Part shown: positions 41,844 through 54,415 of the stretch, piece after piece
How positions within the stretch are numbered: position 1 is the first letter of the stretch
How the letters are laid out: every line of letters begins with the position of its first letter
NCBI RefSeq assembly: GCF_900129835.1
Contig: NZ_FQXA01000010.1
Location: forward strand, 1-56,734
Origin: Stutzerimonas xanthomarina DSM 18231
Lineage (GTDB): Bacteria > Pseudomonadota > Gammaproteobacteria > Pseudomonadales > Pseudomonadaceae
DNA: 56,734 nt
Reading direction: 5' to 3'
Made by a program: the position numbers and the translations under genes
Notes under the pieces: model-generated
The model's database searches: none
Seen by the model: the letters and a program-made list of their open reading frames with translations, nothing else
What the model was told of the DNA's origin: nothing

Positions 41844-43715
41844 ATGACAAAAACAACAAGGCAAGGAATCTTCCAGCCCAAAACCCTGGCCCTCGCGGTC
41901 GCGTTGGGCATTGCGTCACCCGCTTATGCTGTCACGTTCAATATCGGGGAGGTGGAGGGCCAGCTGGACTCGGCCATGTCGATCGGCGCGAGCTGGTCGA
42001 CGACGGACCGGGATATGGACCTGGTGGGGCTTGCAAATGGCGGCACTGGCTATACCCAGACAGGTGACGACGGTCGCTTGAACTTCAAGAAAGGCGAGAC
42101 CTTTTCCAAGATTTTCAAAGGTATCCACGACCTTGAGCTGCGCTATGGCGATAGCGGTGCGTTTATTCGTGGCAAGTACTGGTATGACTTCGAGCTCAAG
42201 GATGAAAACCGTCTCTTCAAAGACATTAGCGACAGCAATCGTAAGGAAGCTGCGCAATCCTCAGGCGCTCAAATCCTTGACGCATTCCTCTATCACAACT
42301 ATTACCTGGGCGATCTGCCAGGAACTGTTCGAATTGGCAAGCAAGTGGTCAGCTGGGGGGAAAGTACTTTTATCGGTAACTCAATCAACTCGATTAACCC
42401 TCTTGATGCCGCCGCGTTTCGCCGACCTGGTGCAGAAATCAAGGAAGGTCTGATTCCGGTAAATATGCTTTACGTATCCCAGAGCCTGAGTGACCGGCTC
42501 AGCATGGAGGCGTTCTACCAGCTTGAATGGGATCAAACGATCATCGACAACTGCGGGACGTTTTTCGCCAGCAATGACGTAGCTGCTGATGGTTGCGATG
42601 ATAACTACACTGTTCTGTCGGCTGCTCAGCGTGACGCGATCATTGGTGCGGGCGCTTCGATTGAGCAATTGAATGCGCTGATCGGGGCCGATTATTACGC
42701 TGGCCTTGACGATCTAGGCATCATCGTAGGTCCTGAAGGCGTTACTGTTCCTCGCGGCGGAGACCGGGACGCACGCGATTCCGGCCAGTACGGTTTTGCC
42801 TTCCGCTGGCTAGCGGATGCAGCTGAGTACGGCGTGTACTTTATGAACTATCACAGCCGCACGCCAACAGTAGGGTATAAAAATGCATCGGCCTCCGAAA
42901 TCGGGGCGCTGTTGGGCTTGCTGGGGACGCCGTCCCTAGGCGGTCCCACACCGCCAGGCACGGCCTTTAGCGCTTTGGCCTCTCCTGCTTTGCTGAGCAA
43001 CGGCGAGTACTTTCTAGAGTATCCGGAAGATATTCGCCTATACGGTGCTAGTTTCGCGACGACGCTTCCGACCGGTACTGCGTGGTCGGGCGAGATCAGC
43101 TATCGGCCCAACTTGCCGGTGTCGCTCAACTCGACCTACACCACAGGCCTGCTTGCGACGGGCATAGGCGGTGCCATCGCGGTAGGTAATGTGAACGGTG
43201 CGCTTGCACAGGGAGGCGTGGAGCACAAAGGCTACAACCGCAAGGAAGTGACCCAGATCCAAACTACCTTTACGCACTTCTTCGACCAAGTGCTCGGCGC
43301 TGGACGTGTCACAGTGGTCGGTGAGATTGGTTACGCCCATGTCGGCGGACTCGAAAGCAAAAGCGAACTTCGCTACGGTCGTGACTCCATTTATGGACTG
43401 GATACGCCGGAATACGGCAATGACGGTTTCGTAACAGCCAACTCTTGGGGCTACCGTCTGCGCGCCCTAGCGGATTACAGCAACGTATTCGCAGGCGTAA
43501 ACCTAACGCCAAACGTGTCCTTCTCTCACGACGTGGATGGTTACGGACCGAACGGTCTGTTCAACGAAGGCTCCAAGGCTGTAAGCGTTGGCGTCGACGC
43601 TGTCTATCAGAACCGCTACACCGCCAGCCTGTCCTACACCGACTTCTTCGGTGGCGACTACAACACGCTGGTCGATCGCGACTTTCTTGCGCTCAGCATG
43701 GGTGTGAACTTCTAA
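41844..43715 (+). CDS. DUF1302 outer-membrane protein
   Basis: 623 residues. A signal peptide covers about residues 1-29 (LALAVALGIASPAYA). The mature protein starts VTFNIGEVEGQLDSAMSIGA and continues as a beta-barrel-like sequence (RIGKQVVSWGESTFIGNSIN is the family hallmark) to a terminal Phe. DUF1302 proteins are thought to be outer-membrane channels for hydrophobic substrates, often found with DUF1329 lipocalin-like partners. The start at 41844 follows CAGGAGC. Codons 2-6 carry AACAACAA, an Hfq/Crc-type site. Confidence 0.9.
   Translation: MTKTTRQGIFQPKTLALAVALGIASPAYAVTFNIGEVEGQLDSAMSIGASWSTTDRDMDLVGLANGGTGYTQTGDDGRLNFKKGETFSKIFKGIHDLELRYGDSGAFIRGKYWYDFELKDENRLFKDISDSNRKEAAQSSGAQILDAFLYHNYYLGDLPGTVRIGKQVVSWGESTFIGNSINSINPLDAAAFRRPGAEIKEGLIPVNMLYVSQSLSDRLSMEAFYQLEWDQTIIDNCGTFFASNDVAADGCDDNYTVLSAAQRDAIIGAGASIEQLNALIGADYYAGLDDLGIIVGPEGVTVPRGGDRDARDSGQYGFAFRWLADAAEYGVYFMNYHSRTPTVGYKNASASEIGALLGLLGTPSLGGPTPPGTAFSALASPALLSNGEYFLEYPEDIRLYGASFATTLPTGTAWSGEISYRPNLPVSLNSTYTTGLLATGIGGAIAVGNVNGALAQGGVEHKGYNRKEVTQIQTTFTHFFDQVLGAGRVTVVGEIGYAHVGGLESKSELRYGRDSIYGLDTPEYGNDGFVTANSWGYRLRALADYSNVFAGVNLTPNVSFSHDVDGYGPNGLFNEGSKAVSVGVDAVYQNRYTASLSYTDFFGGDYNTLVDRDFLALSMGVNF
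41852..41859 (+). promoter_or_regulatory. Candidate Hfq/Crc site in the DUF1302 start region
   Basis: AACAACAA overlaps codons 3-6 of the DUF1302 gene, right after the ATG. Hfq/Crc binding here would block initiation. Motif seen; function inferred. Confidence 0.5.
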
Positions 43716-43823
43716 GGAGGCTATTTCAGTATCGCCGTACGGAGCTCCGTTGAGGGCTCCGCTACGCGCCAGTCTATATACAAGGCCTCCGGCCAAAACA
43801 AGATCAAGAGGAACTGGAAGCGT

Positions 43824-45185
43824 ATGAAAACAACAAGAAAATTATTCAGTGTCTTGGCCTTTTCGCTGCTTGCAAGCAGCGTGATGGCTGCAGTCTCTCC
43901 AGAGGAAGCCGCAAAGCTCGGTAATACTCTGACTCCACTCGGTGCGGAGAAGGCGGGCAACGCCGACGGAACGATTCCCGCCTGGACCGGCGGTTTATCC
44001 ACCGATGCCGCACCGCTCGATGATGGGCATCTAACTAATCCGTTCAAAGACGAGCAGCCTGAGTTTGTAATCACCGCGCAGAATGTCGATCAATATAAAG
44101 ACAAGCTGACAGCAGGCCAGCTGGCGATGTTCAAGCGCTATCCGGAAACGTACAAGATTCGGGTATTTCCGACTCACCGCACCGCGGCAGTGCCGGACCG
44201 CATCTACGAAGCAGCCAAAAAGAGCGCGTTGAACACAGAGCTGGTTGATGGCGGTAACGGTATCGCTAATTTTTCTGATAGCCGCTACTACGCGTTCCCT
44301 ATTCCGAAGAACGGCCTGGAAGTCGTGTGGAACCACATCACGCGCTATCGCGGCGGTAACGTACGACGCAATATCGTTCAAGCCACGCCTCAAACAAACG
44401 GTAGCTACACGTTGGTGCACTTCGAGGATGAGGTGGCATTCCCGAGCGACATGTCGGACCTGGATGCGGAGCGCGCCAAGAACGCATTGCTGTTTTTCAA
44501 GCAGCGGGTAACAGCCCCATCACGCCTCGCCGGTAACGTCCTGCTGGTGCACGACTCGCTGGACCAGGTTAAAGAGCCACGTCAAGCCTGGATCTACAAC
44601 GCTGGTCAGCGTCGTGTGCGCCGTGCGCCTCAGGTTGCCTATGACGGGCCAGGCACCGCGGCGGATGGCATGCGGACTACGGACAACTTCGATATGTTTA
44701 GCGGTGCCCCTGATCGCTACGACTGGAAGCTGGTTGGTAAGAAAGAGCTCTACATCCCCTACAACAGCTACGACATCAACTCCAGCGACGTAAAGTACAA
44801 CGACATCCTGAAAGCCGGTCACGTCAATCAGGATCTGGCTCGCTACGAATTGCATCGTGTCTGGGAGATCGAAGCCAATCTCAAGGAGGGTGAGCGCAAC
44901 ATTTACGCCAAGCGCCGCTTCTTCGTAGATGAAGATACCTGGACCATCGTGCAATCGGAGCTATACGACGGCCGCGGTCAATTGTGGCGCGTCGGTGAGG
45001 CCCACATGTTGCAGTACTATCAGCACAAGGTGCCTGCCTATGCCTTCGAGGCGCTGTACGACATTATCTCCGGGCGTTATATCGCCATCGGCCTGAGCAA
45101 CGAAGAGCCGGCGCACGAGTTCGGCTACAAGGCCTCAGCCCGCGACTTTACGCCTGCTGCATTACGTAATGCCGGGGTGCGTTGA
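43824..45185 (+). CDS. DUF1329 periplasmic protein
   Basis: 453 residues. Signal peptide about 1-23 (FSVLAFSLLASSVMAA). AAKLGNTLTPLGAEKAGNAD GTIP follows at the mature N-terminus, then a LolA/LolB-like fold; QAWIYNAGQRRVRRAPQVAY and RYELHRVWEIEANLKEGERN are family blocks. Members are usually paired with DUF1302 proteins, as here (109 bp gap). Likely carries a hydrophobic molecule through the periplasm. AAGAGGAACTGG precedes the ATG. Confidence 0.9.
   Translation: MKTTRKLFSVLAFSLLASSVMAAVSPEEAAKLGNTLTPLGAEKAGNADGTIPAWTGGLSTDAAPLDDGHLTNPFKDEQPEFVITAQNVDQYKDKLTAGQLAMFKRYPETYKIRVFPTHRTAAVPDRIYEAAKKSALNTELVDGGNGIANFSDSRYYAFPIPKNGLEVVWNHITRYRGGNVRRNIVQATPQTNGSYTLVHFEDEVAFPSDMSDLDAERAKNALLFFKQRVTAPSRLAGNVLLVHDSLDQVKEPRQAWIYNAGQRRVRRAPQVAYDGPGTAADGMRTTDNFDMFSGAPDRYDWKLVGKKELYIPYNSYDINSSDVKYNDILKAGHVNQDLARYELHRVWEIEANLKEGERNIYAKRRFFVDEDTWTIVQSELYDGRGQLWRVGEAHMLQYYQHKVPAYAFEALYDIISGRYIAIGLSNEEPAHEFGYKASARDFTPAALRNAGVR
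43829..43836 (+). promoter_or_regulatory. Candidate Hfq/Crc site in the DUF1329 start region
   Basis: AACAACAA spans codons 2-5, immediately after the ATG, in the same position as in the DUF1302 gene. Parallel placement in two neighbouring catabolic-type genes supports a shared control. Confidence 0.5.
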
Positions 45186-45211
45186 TCGGATAGCATCTGT
45201 ATGGTGAATAA

Positions 45212-45236
45212 GGCGGCCAGTTGGCCGCCTTTTTTA
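45212..45236 (+). terminator. Rho-independent terminator after DUF1329
   Basis: GGCGGCCA (45212-45219) and TGGCCGCC (45222-45229) form a tight stem, followed by seven T. It ends the DUF1302-DUF1329 operon and separates it from the LuxR gene. Confidence 0.92.
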
Positions 45237-45460
45237 TTCTCGGTACATCAGGAGTGATACTTTTCGGCCATCAGAAAGACTGGTATCCGTCCTGATGGGG
45301 CGGTTTGCTTATAGGTGAGTCGACAAAAGATTCGCGATCGTGCAGGTTATTAAGGCGCAAGCGCATCGATATGACCAAGCCAGCTAGTCCCGGAGTGGGT
45401 ACTGACGGCAGCGCTCCATGCGTTCCTCAATGGACTGATACGAATAAGAGAAACCTCGCT

Positions 45461-48082
45461 ATGTCCGTACGCTTCAACCCGGGTGCCCTCAGCACAGAAG
45501 CCGCCTCGCAGGTTCAAGTTGCGACTATCCCACGTCTGCCTCCGCTGCATATATCAAGGCCTCGACTCGTCGATGCTCTACTCGAGGCCCGTTGTCGATT
45601 ACGTTTGATTTGCGCACCCGCTGGTTTTGGCAAGAGCGTGCTGATGAACGAGTGCGCGCGGCTGGTACCGGCCGATACGCACCTCGTCTGGCTTGATCTT
45701 GGCGGCAGGGCCTTCTCTGCTGAAGCGCTGTATTCCCAGCTGCGCCGGGTATTGAGCGGCACTACGCTGGAGAGCGGCGATGTTCAGCAAGATCTCATCA
45801 ATCTGCTGAACGACTTTCCGCGTCCGCTTTGGATCATGTTGGACGATTATCCACGAGAGGTCACCGCGCCTTTCGACGCCTGCCTCGACTTGCTCATCGA
45901 GAGGGGCCCTGAATCCGTCAGCTGGTGGGTAAGCAGTCGTCGACAACCTGCTTGGAAATTGCCCAGGTTATTACTGCAAGGTGATTTGTTCGAGCTTGAA
46001 GCCGAGGCGCTGGCGCTAACGCCTGGTGAGCTACGGCTGCTGCTCAAAGCGCACCGCCTGGAGATCGCAGATGACACCTTCAAGCAATTGTTGGCGGGCA
46101 GCGAGGGATGGTTGGCCGGTGTCAGCTTGCTGCTATTGAATGCTGATGAACAGGCGATTCGTGAGCGCTTGATAGCCGGTACGTCATTGTTGCGGGATTA
46201 CGTGCAGCGCGAAGTGCTTGAAGGGCAGAGCGAGGACGTTTGCCGCGCGTTGTTCGCGTTGGCGCGCATGCCGCGCTTTTCATCGCAGCTGTGTGAACAT
46301 GTCCTCGACGGCATAGGAAACGACCTTCTCGATGTGCTCAAGACATCCCAGCTGTTCATCCGCCAGACTGACAACTGTGGTGAATGGTATCGCCTGTGGC
46401 GGCCGCTCGCGTTGATGTTGCGGCGCATGCCAGGCACAGCATCGCCCACCCAGACGCACCTTCGTGCCTGCCAGTGGTTTGCTAATCGCGGTGAAATGCG
46501 TGAGGCGGTAGAGCATGCGCTGTGGGCGGGGCAGCCTGAAGTCGCAGCCAACTTCCTGCAGCGCTATGGGCAGGAGCAGTTGCTTATAGGCGACAACGTT
46601 TCGCATTTTATGAAGTGGCGCAGTGAACTCCCGCAGGATTTATTCAACAGCACCACTCGGCTGATCGTCCTGCATGGCTGGGCTTTGATCATCTCGGCTC
46701 GGTTAGACGAGGTGGATGATTGCCTCGCCGATCTGGCGAAATTCTTTCCTCAACCCGATGCTCGACGTCAGGCGCAGCTGCTTGCCCAGTGGCAAGCGTT
46801 GCGAGGTTTTCTAGCGCGTTTACGCGGCGAACCTGAAGCCAGGGACTATTGTCTCCAAGCTCTGGAAGTCCTTTCTGATCATGCCTGGGCCCAGCGGGTG
46901 CTTTGTTATCAGGCGTTATCCCAGCAGGCGATAGCCGAAAGCCAGCTCGAGTTGGCCCAGCACTACAACAGCGAAGGCATGAAGCTTGCTCGGCTCAAGG
47001 GCAGCGTTCTGTATGAAGCGATGCTGAGCGTTGATCGAATCCAACTGCTGGAAATTACCGGCGAGTTCGAGCGAGCCGTTGGAGTTCTCGAAGAGTCTCT
47101 GATGGTGTTACGCGACGGTGTCGGCCACAGCCCGATTATAGGTCGGCTGAAACTGCTACGCGGTCATCTGCTGGCCTACCAAGGGCTCGACGAGTTGGCG
47201 CATGAGGCATATCAACAGGGTCGAGTCGAGACCGAAACCTGTGGTGATTCATACGTATTCTTTGGCTATGCCGGGCTGGCGGAGCTGGCCGCACGCAGCC
47301 AGGAGTTTCCTGCGGCATATCATTGGCTGCGTGAAGCCGAGCGGCTGGCTCAATGGAGACATGTTCCGGAAGCGCGCTTTCGCGGCATTCTACCGCTGAT
47401 AACGGGTGTGACCTGGCTGCACCAGGGGCAGCTAAAGAAGGCTAGAGCTATATTCATACAGGTGTTGGAACAGTATGAAGGGCATACGTTTATCGCGCCT
47501 TCCGGATTTTACGAGCTGTTGCCACGGGCTCAGCGCTATCTTGCGGTAGTCGACCTCCTGTCCGGTCGTTGCTCGCTCGCCATCGAAACGCTGCGCGAAC
47601 TGATCGAGCAGAACCTCCGTTCGCAGCGGTTAGGCCTGGCCTGCGAGTGTCGGTTTACGCTTGCCGAAGCGCTTCAAATGGAAGGCCAGCATGACGATGC
47701 GGAACTGGAGCTACGCAAGGCGCTCTGTGAGGCAGCAAGGCAGCATCTGGTCAAGCCGTTGTACGAATTGCAGCATCGCCAGCCGCAATGGCTTGCCCGG
47801 GTGTTACCAGCGGGGAAGGGGGAAAGTCTGCGTGACCGGTTGCTGCAATTTGAGCGAGAGCCTGAAGACAGCGCTGTCTCAGGCGATGAGGTCATCCTGA
47901 GCAACCGCGAGCTTACGGTCCTGCGGCTCATCGCCCAGGGGTGTTCGAATCAGGAGATCGCCGAGCAGCTGTTTATCTCGCTGCACACTGTCAAGACTCA
48001 TGCGCGGCGAATCAATACCAAGCTCGGAGTAGCCAGACGTACGCAGGCGGTGGCGCGTGCTAAAGCTTTGGCCTGGCTGTGA
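45461..48082 (+). CDS. LuxR-family MalT-like transcriptional regulator
   Basis: 873 residues. An N-terminal NTPase part has Walker A APAGFGKSVLMNE (about residue 48), a TPR-like middle region fills about 350-780, and a C-terminal LuxR HTH is at LSNRELTVLRLIAQGCSNQE / IAEQLFISLHTVKTHARRIN. This is the STAND/MalT-type plan: ATP- and inducer-dependent activation. The ATG at 45461 is chosen (AAGAGA about 10 bp upstream); an ATG at 45371 would add 30 residues. It follows the DUF1302/DUF1329 operon, its probable target, though control is inferred from position. Confidence 0.88.
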   Translation: MSVRFNPGALSTEAASQVQVATIPRLPPLHISRPRLVDALLEARCRLRLICAPAGFGKSVLMNECARLVPADTHLVWLDLGGRAFSAEALYSQLRRVLSGTTLESGDVQQDLINLLNDFPRPLWIMLDDYPREVTAPFDACLDLLIERGPESVSWWVSSRRQPAWKLPRLLLQGDLFELEAEALALTPGELRLLLKAHRLEIADDTFKQLLAGSEGWLAGVSLLLLNADEQAIRERLIAGTSLLRDYVQREVLEGQSEDVCRALFALARMPRFSSQLCEHVLDGIGNDLLDVLKTSQLFIRQTDNCGEWYRLWRPLALMLRRMPGTASPTQTHLRACQWFANRGEMREAVEHALWAGQPEVAANFLQRYGQEQLLIGDNVSHFMKWRSELPQDLFNSTTRLIVLHGWALIISARLDEVDDCLADLAKFFPQPDARRQAQLLAQWQALRGFLARLRGEPEARDYCLQALEVLSDHAWAQRVLCYQALSQQAIAESQLELAQHYNSEGMKLARLKGSVLYEAMLSVDRIQLLEITGEFERAVGVLEESLMVLRDGVGHSPIIGRLKLLRGHLLAYQGLDELAHEAYQQGRVETETCGDSYVFFGYAGLAELAARSQEFPAAYHWLREAERLAQWRHVPEARFRGILPLITGVTWLHQGQLKKARAIFIQVLEQYEGHTFIAPSGFYELLPRAQRYLAVVDLLSGRCSLAIETLRELIEQNLRSQRLGLACECRFTLAEALQMEGQHDDAELELRKALCEAARQHLVKPLYELQHRQPQWLARVLPAGKGESLRDRLLQFEREPEDSAVSGDEVILSNRELTVLRLIAQGCSNQEIAEQLFISLHTVKTHARRINTKLGVARRTQAVARAKALAWL

Positions 48083-48224
48083 GCTGGTGGAGGCGGGGCC
48101 AGATACTTGCCCAGCGCTACGAAAGGCGCAGCCTGTGCTGCACCGGCGGAGCGAAACTGGCAATTTCTTGTTGTTGTCGGAAGAGGACGGTCGGCGCGCA
48201 AAGCCTACCGGCTAAAGTTGACCG

Positions 48225-48494
48225 CTATTGCGATGCTGAGTGCGAATGCTTGGTTAGACGATAAGAACTCGCCTGCTCGCCTCTTTCAATAGCGAGGCTG
48301 AACTGCAGGCTGGTAATCAAGCGTTCAAGCTGCTGCTGGTCTCGCCATTGGCTGGAACTGATGAAGCGCTTTACCGCTACGCCCATAGTGTCGGTCAAGG
48401 TCAGCAGAATACTTCCGTCGGGTTTCTGAATACTAAAATTGACGGTGTAGTTTGGTTGAAACACATCGCTGATTTTCTTGAAAGGACTTTCCAT
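48225..48494 (-). CDS. DUF3509 domain small protein
   Basis: 89 residues. FQPNYTVNFSIQKPDGSILLTLTD matches my recollection of the DUF3509 family, found mainly in Pseudomonas. It is cytoplasmic, without signal or membrane segments, and of unknown function. AAAGGAC precedes the ATG... region weakly. Convergent with the LuxR gene. Confidence 0.75.
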   Translation of the reverse strand: MESPFKKISDVFQPNYTVNFSIQKPDGSILLTLTDTMGVAVKRFISSSQWRDQQQLERLITSLQFSLAIERGEQASSYRLTKHSHSASQ

Positions 48495-48617
48495 GCCGGT
48501 ACCTGATTGGATGACTGCCCCCAGTGGACCTGACGCAGATTAACTAGTTTCGCCCGCTGAGCGGGTTACCTGCGGCAAAACGAAGCGCTGCCAGATCTGG
48601 GGCAGGGCGCTATGGAG

Positions 48618-48881
48618 TCAGGATCGGTCGGCCGAAGCCGGCAATTCCTCTAGAGCCTCGGGATTGTTTTTGAAGGCTTTGGCAAAGAGGTCACGGTGTC
48701 GCGCCATGAAGATGCCGATGTCTTCAGCCTGCTGTTCGCTCAGTGACGGCGTAGCTTTCAGCAGTGCTGCAGCCAAGGCTTCGGCAAGCTCAAGCATTTT
48801 GTCGTGACGATCGGCTTCGGCTTTATCCATGAATAAGCGCTCCAGGTCCCGGCTGCTGCGGTACACAACTTCGACGGCCAT
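48618..48881 (-). CDS. yebG: YebG-family SOS-inducible protein
   Basis: 87 residues. MAVEVVYRSSRDLERLFMDK aligns with the E. coli YebG start (MAVEVKYV...), and ADRHDKMLELAEALAAALLK matches the conserved EADAYDKMLD region. YebG is LexA-regulated in E. coli; its molecular role is unknown. A perfect CTG-N10-CAG LexA box lies 28 bp upstream of the start, so SOS induction is likely here too. CGAGGTGGCAG precedes the ATG. Confidence 0.88.
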   Translation of the reverse strand: MAVEVVYRSSRDLERLFMDKAEADRHDKMLELAEALAAALLKATPSLSEQQAEDIGIFMARHRDLFAKAFKNNPEALEELPASADRS

Positions 48882-48908
48882 CTGCCACCTCGGCTAAATG
48901 AATTAATG

Positions 48909-48924
48909 CTGTTTATCCATACAG
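48909..48924 (-). promoter_or_regulatory. LexA (SOS) box of yebG
   Basis: CTGTTTATCCATACAG matches CTG-N10-CAG and extends to a TGCTG...CAGCA palindrome. It lies 28 bp before the yebG start, overlapping the expected promoter. It would be repressed by LexA and released on DNA damage. Confidence 0.85.
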
Positions 48925-48975
48925 CATAAGCTGCATGCTGATGATTGAAAAGCTCTGCATATCAACTGTTCAATT

Positions 48976-49440
48976 TCAATTGCCGAAGTGGCCTCGAAGC
49001 CGCCCAGCGCGAAAAACAACATCGTTGCTACGGTAACCGGAGCGCAACGGTGGTAATGGCACGCAGGAGGTCCAGCGTTGCCCGGGTTGCAGGTCGCCTG
49101 GGCCACGGTACTGCGGTGCATCGTAGTTCGAGGTCACCAGGTTGAGGTTGGAACCGGGGGAATAGGCGGCCACTTCCCAGCTCAAGCTGCGCATCGGCTT
49201 CGCACTATGGTTATCCAGAATGATGCGCAACGGCTGTCCGGCCGGGCAGCCAGTCGGTGCATACGACATCCGTAGTTCTAGCTGACCAAGCAGGTGTTCT
49301 TCACGTTGCTCTTGCCAGATGACCCAAGCGGCAACGACACCAAGGCCAAGTAGCGCTCCCAGCGAAATAGGCACTGCCCGAAGGGGATACCGAATCAGCA
49401 AGATGAGCCAGGCGACGACTAGAAACGCGCCGATCAGCAT
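48976..49440 (-). CDS. Conserved two-helix membrane protein, unknown function
   Basis: 154 residues. Two hydrophobic segments (LIGAFLVVAWLILLI and ISLGALLGLGVVAAWVIW) are followed by a soluble domain of about 105 residues with two Cys (PTGCPAGQPLRI, SCVPLPPL) that could form a disulfide if periplasmic. RIILDNHSAKPMRSLSWEV resembles an immunoglobulin-like or DUF-type periplasmic fold. Pseudomonad homologues are often labelled 'multidrug transporter', which the small size does not support. Confidence 0.75.
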   Translation of the reverse strand: MLIGAFLVVAWLILLIRYPLRAVPISLGALLGLGVVAAWVIWQEQREEHLLGQLELRMSYAPTGCPAGQPLRIILDNHSAKPMRSLSWEVAAYSPGSNLNLVTSNYDAPQYRGPGDLQPGQRWTSCVPLPPLRSGYRSNDVVFRAGRLRGHFGN

Positions 49441-49564
49441 GATGAGCGGACGCGTGAATGGTTAACCATTGAAACCTCTCTACCGTGATTCCGCAGCTAT
49501 CCTAACGCTGGCGTGCGCTGGGTACGACTTTCAACTGCCGCGCAAATGGTCGTGCCTGAGGATG

Positions 49565-50029
49565 CTAGTCAATATCCGTTTCCGAGCGGGCGTGGCTGGC
49601 AAGCCGCTCGAGCGCAGCCCTGAGCTTGGGGTCGGTAATGCCACGGGCGGTTTCCTGAATGTTGTTTGCTGAACGTGCCGACAGTTCTGGTGCAGGTCCG
49701 GGCTTGTGTCGTGGGGCGTCCGGGGGCTGCACCTTGAACTGAATACGACTCAGGCCATTGAATTCATCCATGCACTGCAGCTGACGTTGTAAGCGTCGTT
49801 GTTGATAGCGCAAACGCGTTGCCCAATGGCCATCGGTAACAATCAGCAGTAGCGTGCCTTCGCGCCACGAGGCCACGCGACAGAACTCACGGGCTGCAGG
49901 TTGCAGTTGGCTATCGACCAGTTGCTGCAGGCGATCCAGCCGTTTCGCCTCGCCGAACAGTGCTTTTAGCGGTTTGGCCTCGCGCAGCAGCGACGCAGAT
50001 GCTCGGGCCGGCAAAGGGCGAAACGACAT
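49565..50029 (-). CDS. dciA: DciA family (DUF721) replicative helicase loader
   Basis: 154 residues. LKALFGEAKRLDRLQQLVDS and VASWREGTLLLIVTDGHWATRLRY... are the DUF721 core; the C-terminus is basic and likely disordered. DciA loads DnaB helicase in bacteria that lack DnaC/DnaI. It is divergent from secA with a 238-bp gap, as in other pseudomonads. The start at 50029 (MSFRPLPARA) is chosen over the much longer open frame to 50335 because homology character begins there. Confidence 0.88.
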   Translation of the reverse strand: MSFRPLPARASASLLREAKPLKALFGEAKRLDRLQQLVDSQLQPAAREFCRVASWREGTLLLIVTDGHWATRLRYQQRRLQRQLQCMDEFNGLSRIQFKVQPPDAPRHKPGPAPELSARSANNIQETARGITDPKLRAALERLASHARSETDID

Positions 50030-50267
50030 GGCTGACGCTCGTAAGTAAAGAGCCGGCATATTAGCAGAAGCCTGCAATAGCCTTTTGGTCGCGCCACCAC
50101 CGGTTAAACCTGTGCCGGATCGTCTGGTTACTGGCGCCATTGGCTGGCCCAGCTGCGCAGCAGGCAGCTTTCCTCTCGTACGTTTCCGAGTAGAATGCCC
50201 CCTTTGCACGAAGCCGTGGTGGCCCTGCGGTCGTGCCTCCATCCCCAGCATGGAAGACTTTGTCGAT

Positions 50268-53006
<2,739 letters not shown>

Positions 53007-53119
53007 TCGGAGCCGGTCTGTGTTGACCCGCGCCGCGACCGGCTCTAGCCGCTCGCGGCGTTTTTCTCCCTGATTTTCGGTGGCCGAAGGCCATCCATCC
53101 TTCCAAAAGGAGCGCATCA

Positions 53120-54337
53120 ATGGCTGTCGGTCTTGGTCCCCTACCTACACTGCACCCAGTTCCCGGTTTCGAGCTTGGTATCGCTTCGGCGGGTATCAAG
53201 CGGCCAGGGCGCAAGGACGTCGTAGTGATGCGTTGCGCCGAAGGCTCAACGGTTGCTGGTGTGTTCACCCTCAATGCGTTTTGCGCCGCGCCGGTGATTC
53301 TTGCTAAGCAGCGCGCTCAGGGAGCGGTACGTTACCTGCTGACCAACACTGGAAATGCTAACGCCGGCACGGGTGAGCCTGGCATGCAGGCTGCCATCCG
53401 CAGCTGTGCCAGTCTGGCCGCGTTGGCCGGAGTCGAGGCCGATGCCATCCTGCCGTTTTCAACCGGCGTTATCGGTGAGTTGCTGCCGACTGAGAAGATC
53501 GAGGCGGCGCTTCCCGACGCATTGGCCGACTTGGATGAAAATCATTGGGCCGAAGCCGCAACCGGCATCATGACCACGGATACACTGCCCAAGGGCGCGA
53601 GCCGCCAGTTCGAGCACGATGGCGTGACGGTTACCGTCACCGGCATTTCCAAGGGTGCCGGAATGATCCGTCCCAACATGGCGACCATGCTGGGTTACAT
53701 CGCCACCGATGCGAAAGTCGCTCAGCCGGTTTTGCAGGATTTGCTAAGGGATGCGGCTAACAAGTCGTTCAATCGCATCACCATCGATGGGGATACCTCC
53801 ACCAACGACTGCTGCATGCTGATCGCTACGGGCAAGGCTGCCGTTGCTGAAATCACTGAAGCTGCGGGCGAGCTGTTTGCCAAGCTCAAGCAGGCGGTCT
53901 TCGGCGTCAGCATGGAAGTGGCGCAATCCATCGTTCGTGACGGCGAAGGCGCGACCAAGTTCGTCACCGTTCAGGTCAATGGAGGGTGCAACCATCAAGA
54001 ATGCCTCGATGTGGGCTATGCCGTCGCGCATTCGCCGCTGATCAAGACGGCGCTGTTTGCCTCTGACCCCAACTGGGGCCGCATTCTGGCGGCAGTCGGT
54101 CGTGCAGGCGTTCCCGAACTGGACGTGAGCAAGATCGACGTCTACCTGGGCGCCGTGTGCATCGCCAGCCAGGGCGGACGTTCGCCGAACTACACGGAAG
54201 AGCAGGGCGCCGCGGTGATGGCCGAGGAGGAAATCGAGATTCGTATCGAGCTTGGTCGCGGTGATTGCAGCGAAACGATCTGGACCACCGACCTCTCTCA
54301 TGAATACGTGCGGATCAATGCCGAATACCGCACCTGA
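53120..54337 (+). CDS. argJ: Bifunctional glutamate N-acetyltransferase / amino-acid acetyltransferase
   Basis: 405 residues. The autocleavage Thr nucleophile is in [15 protein letters not shown], and SKGAGMI precedes it. It transfers acetyl from acetylornithine to glutamate in cyclic arginine synthesis. Aligned blocks at [14 protein letters not shown] and [13 protein letters not shown] are intact, and it ends with the standard EYRT. AAAAGGAGCG precedes the ATG. It sits between secA and the MutT/TPS fusion, the usual pseudomonad order. Confidence 0.97.
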   Translation: MAVGLGPLPTLHPVPGFELGIASAGIKRPGRKDVVVMRCAEGSTVAGVFTLNAFCAAPVILAKQRAQGAVRYLLTNTGNANAGTGEPGMQAAIRSCASLAALAGVEADAILPFSTGVIGELLPTEKIEAALPDALADLDENHWAEAATGIMTTDTLPKGASRQFEHDGVTVTVTGISKGAGMIRPNMATMLGYIATDAKVAQPVLQDLLRDAANKSFNRITIDGDTSTNDCCMLIATGKAAVAEITEAAGELFAKLKQAVFGVSMEVAQSIVRDGEGATKFVTVQVNGGCNHQECLDVGYAVAHSPLIKTALFASDPNWGRILAAVGRAGVPELDVSKIDVYLGAVCIASQGGRSPNYTEEQGAAVMAEEEIEIRIELGRGDCSETIWTTDLSHEYVRINAEYRT

Positions 54338-54415
54338 TCCCTCGGCTGTGGGCAAGTTGAACAAACTGCTCCGACAGGTCCCGGATACGCTCGGACTTCC
54401 GCTTGGTGCCGGAAT

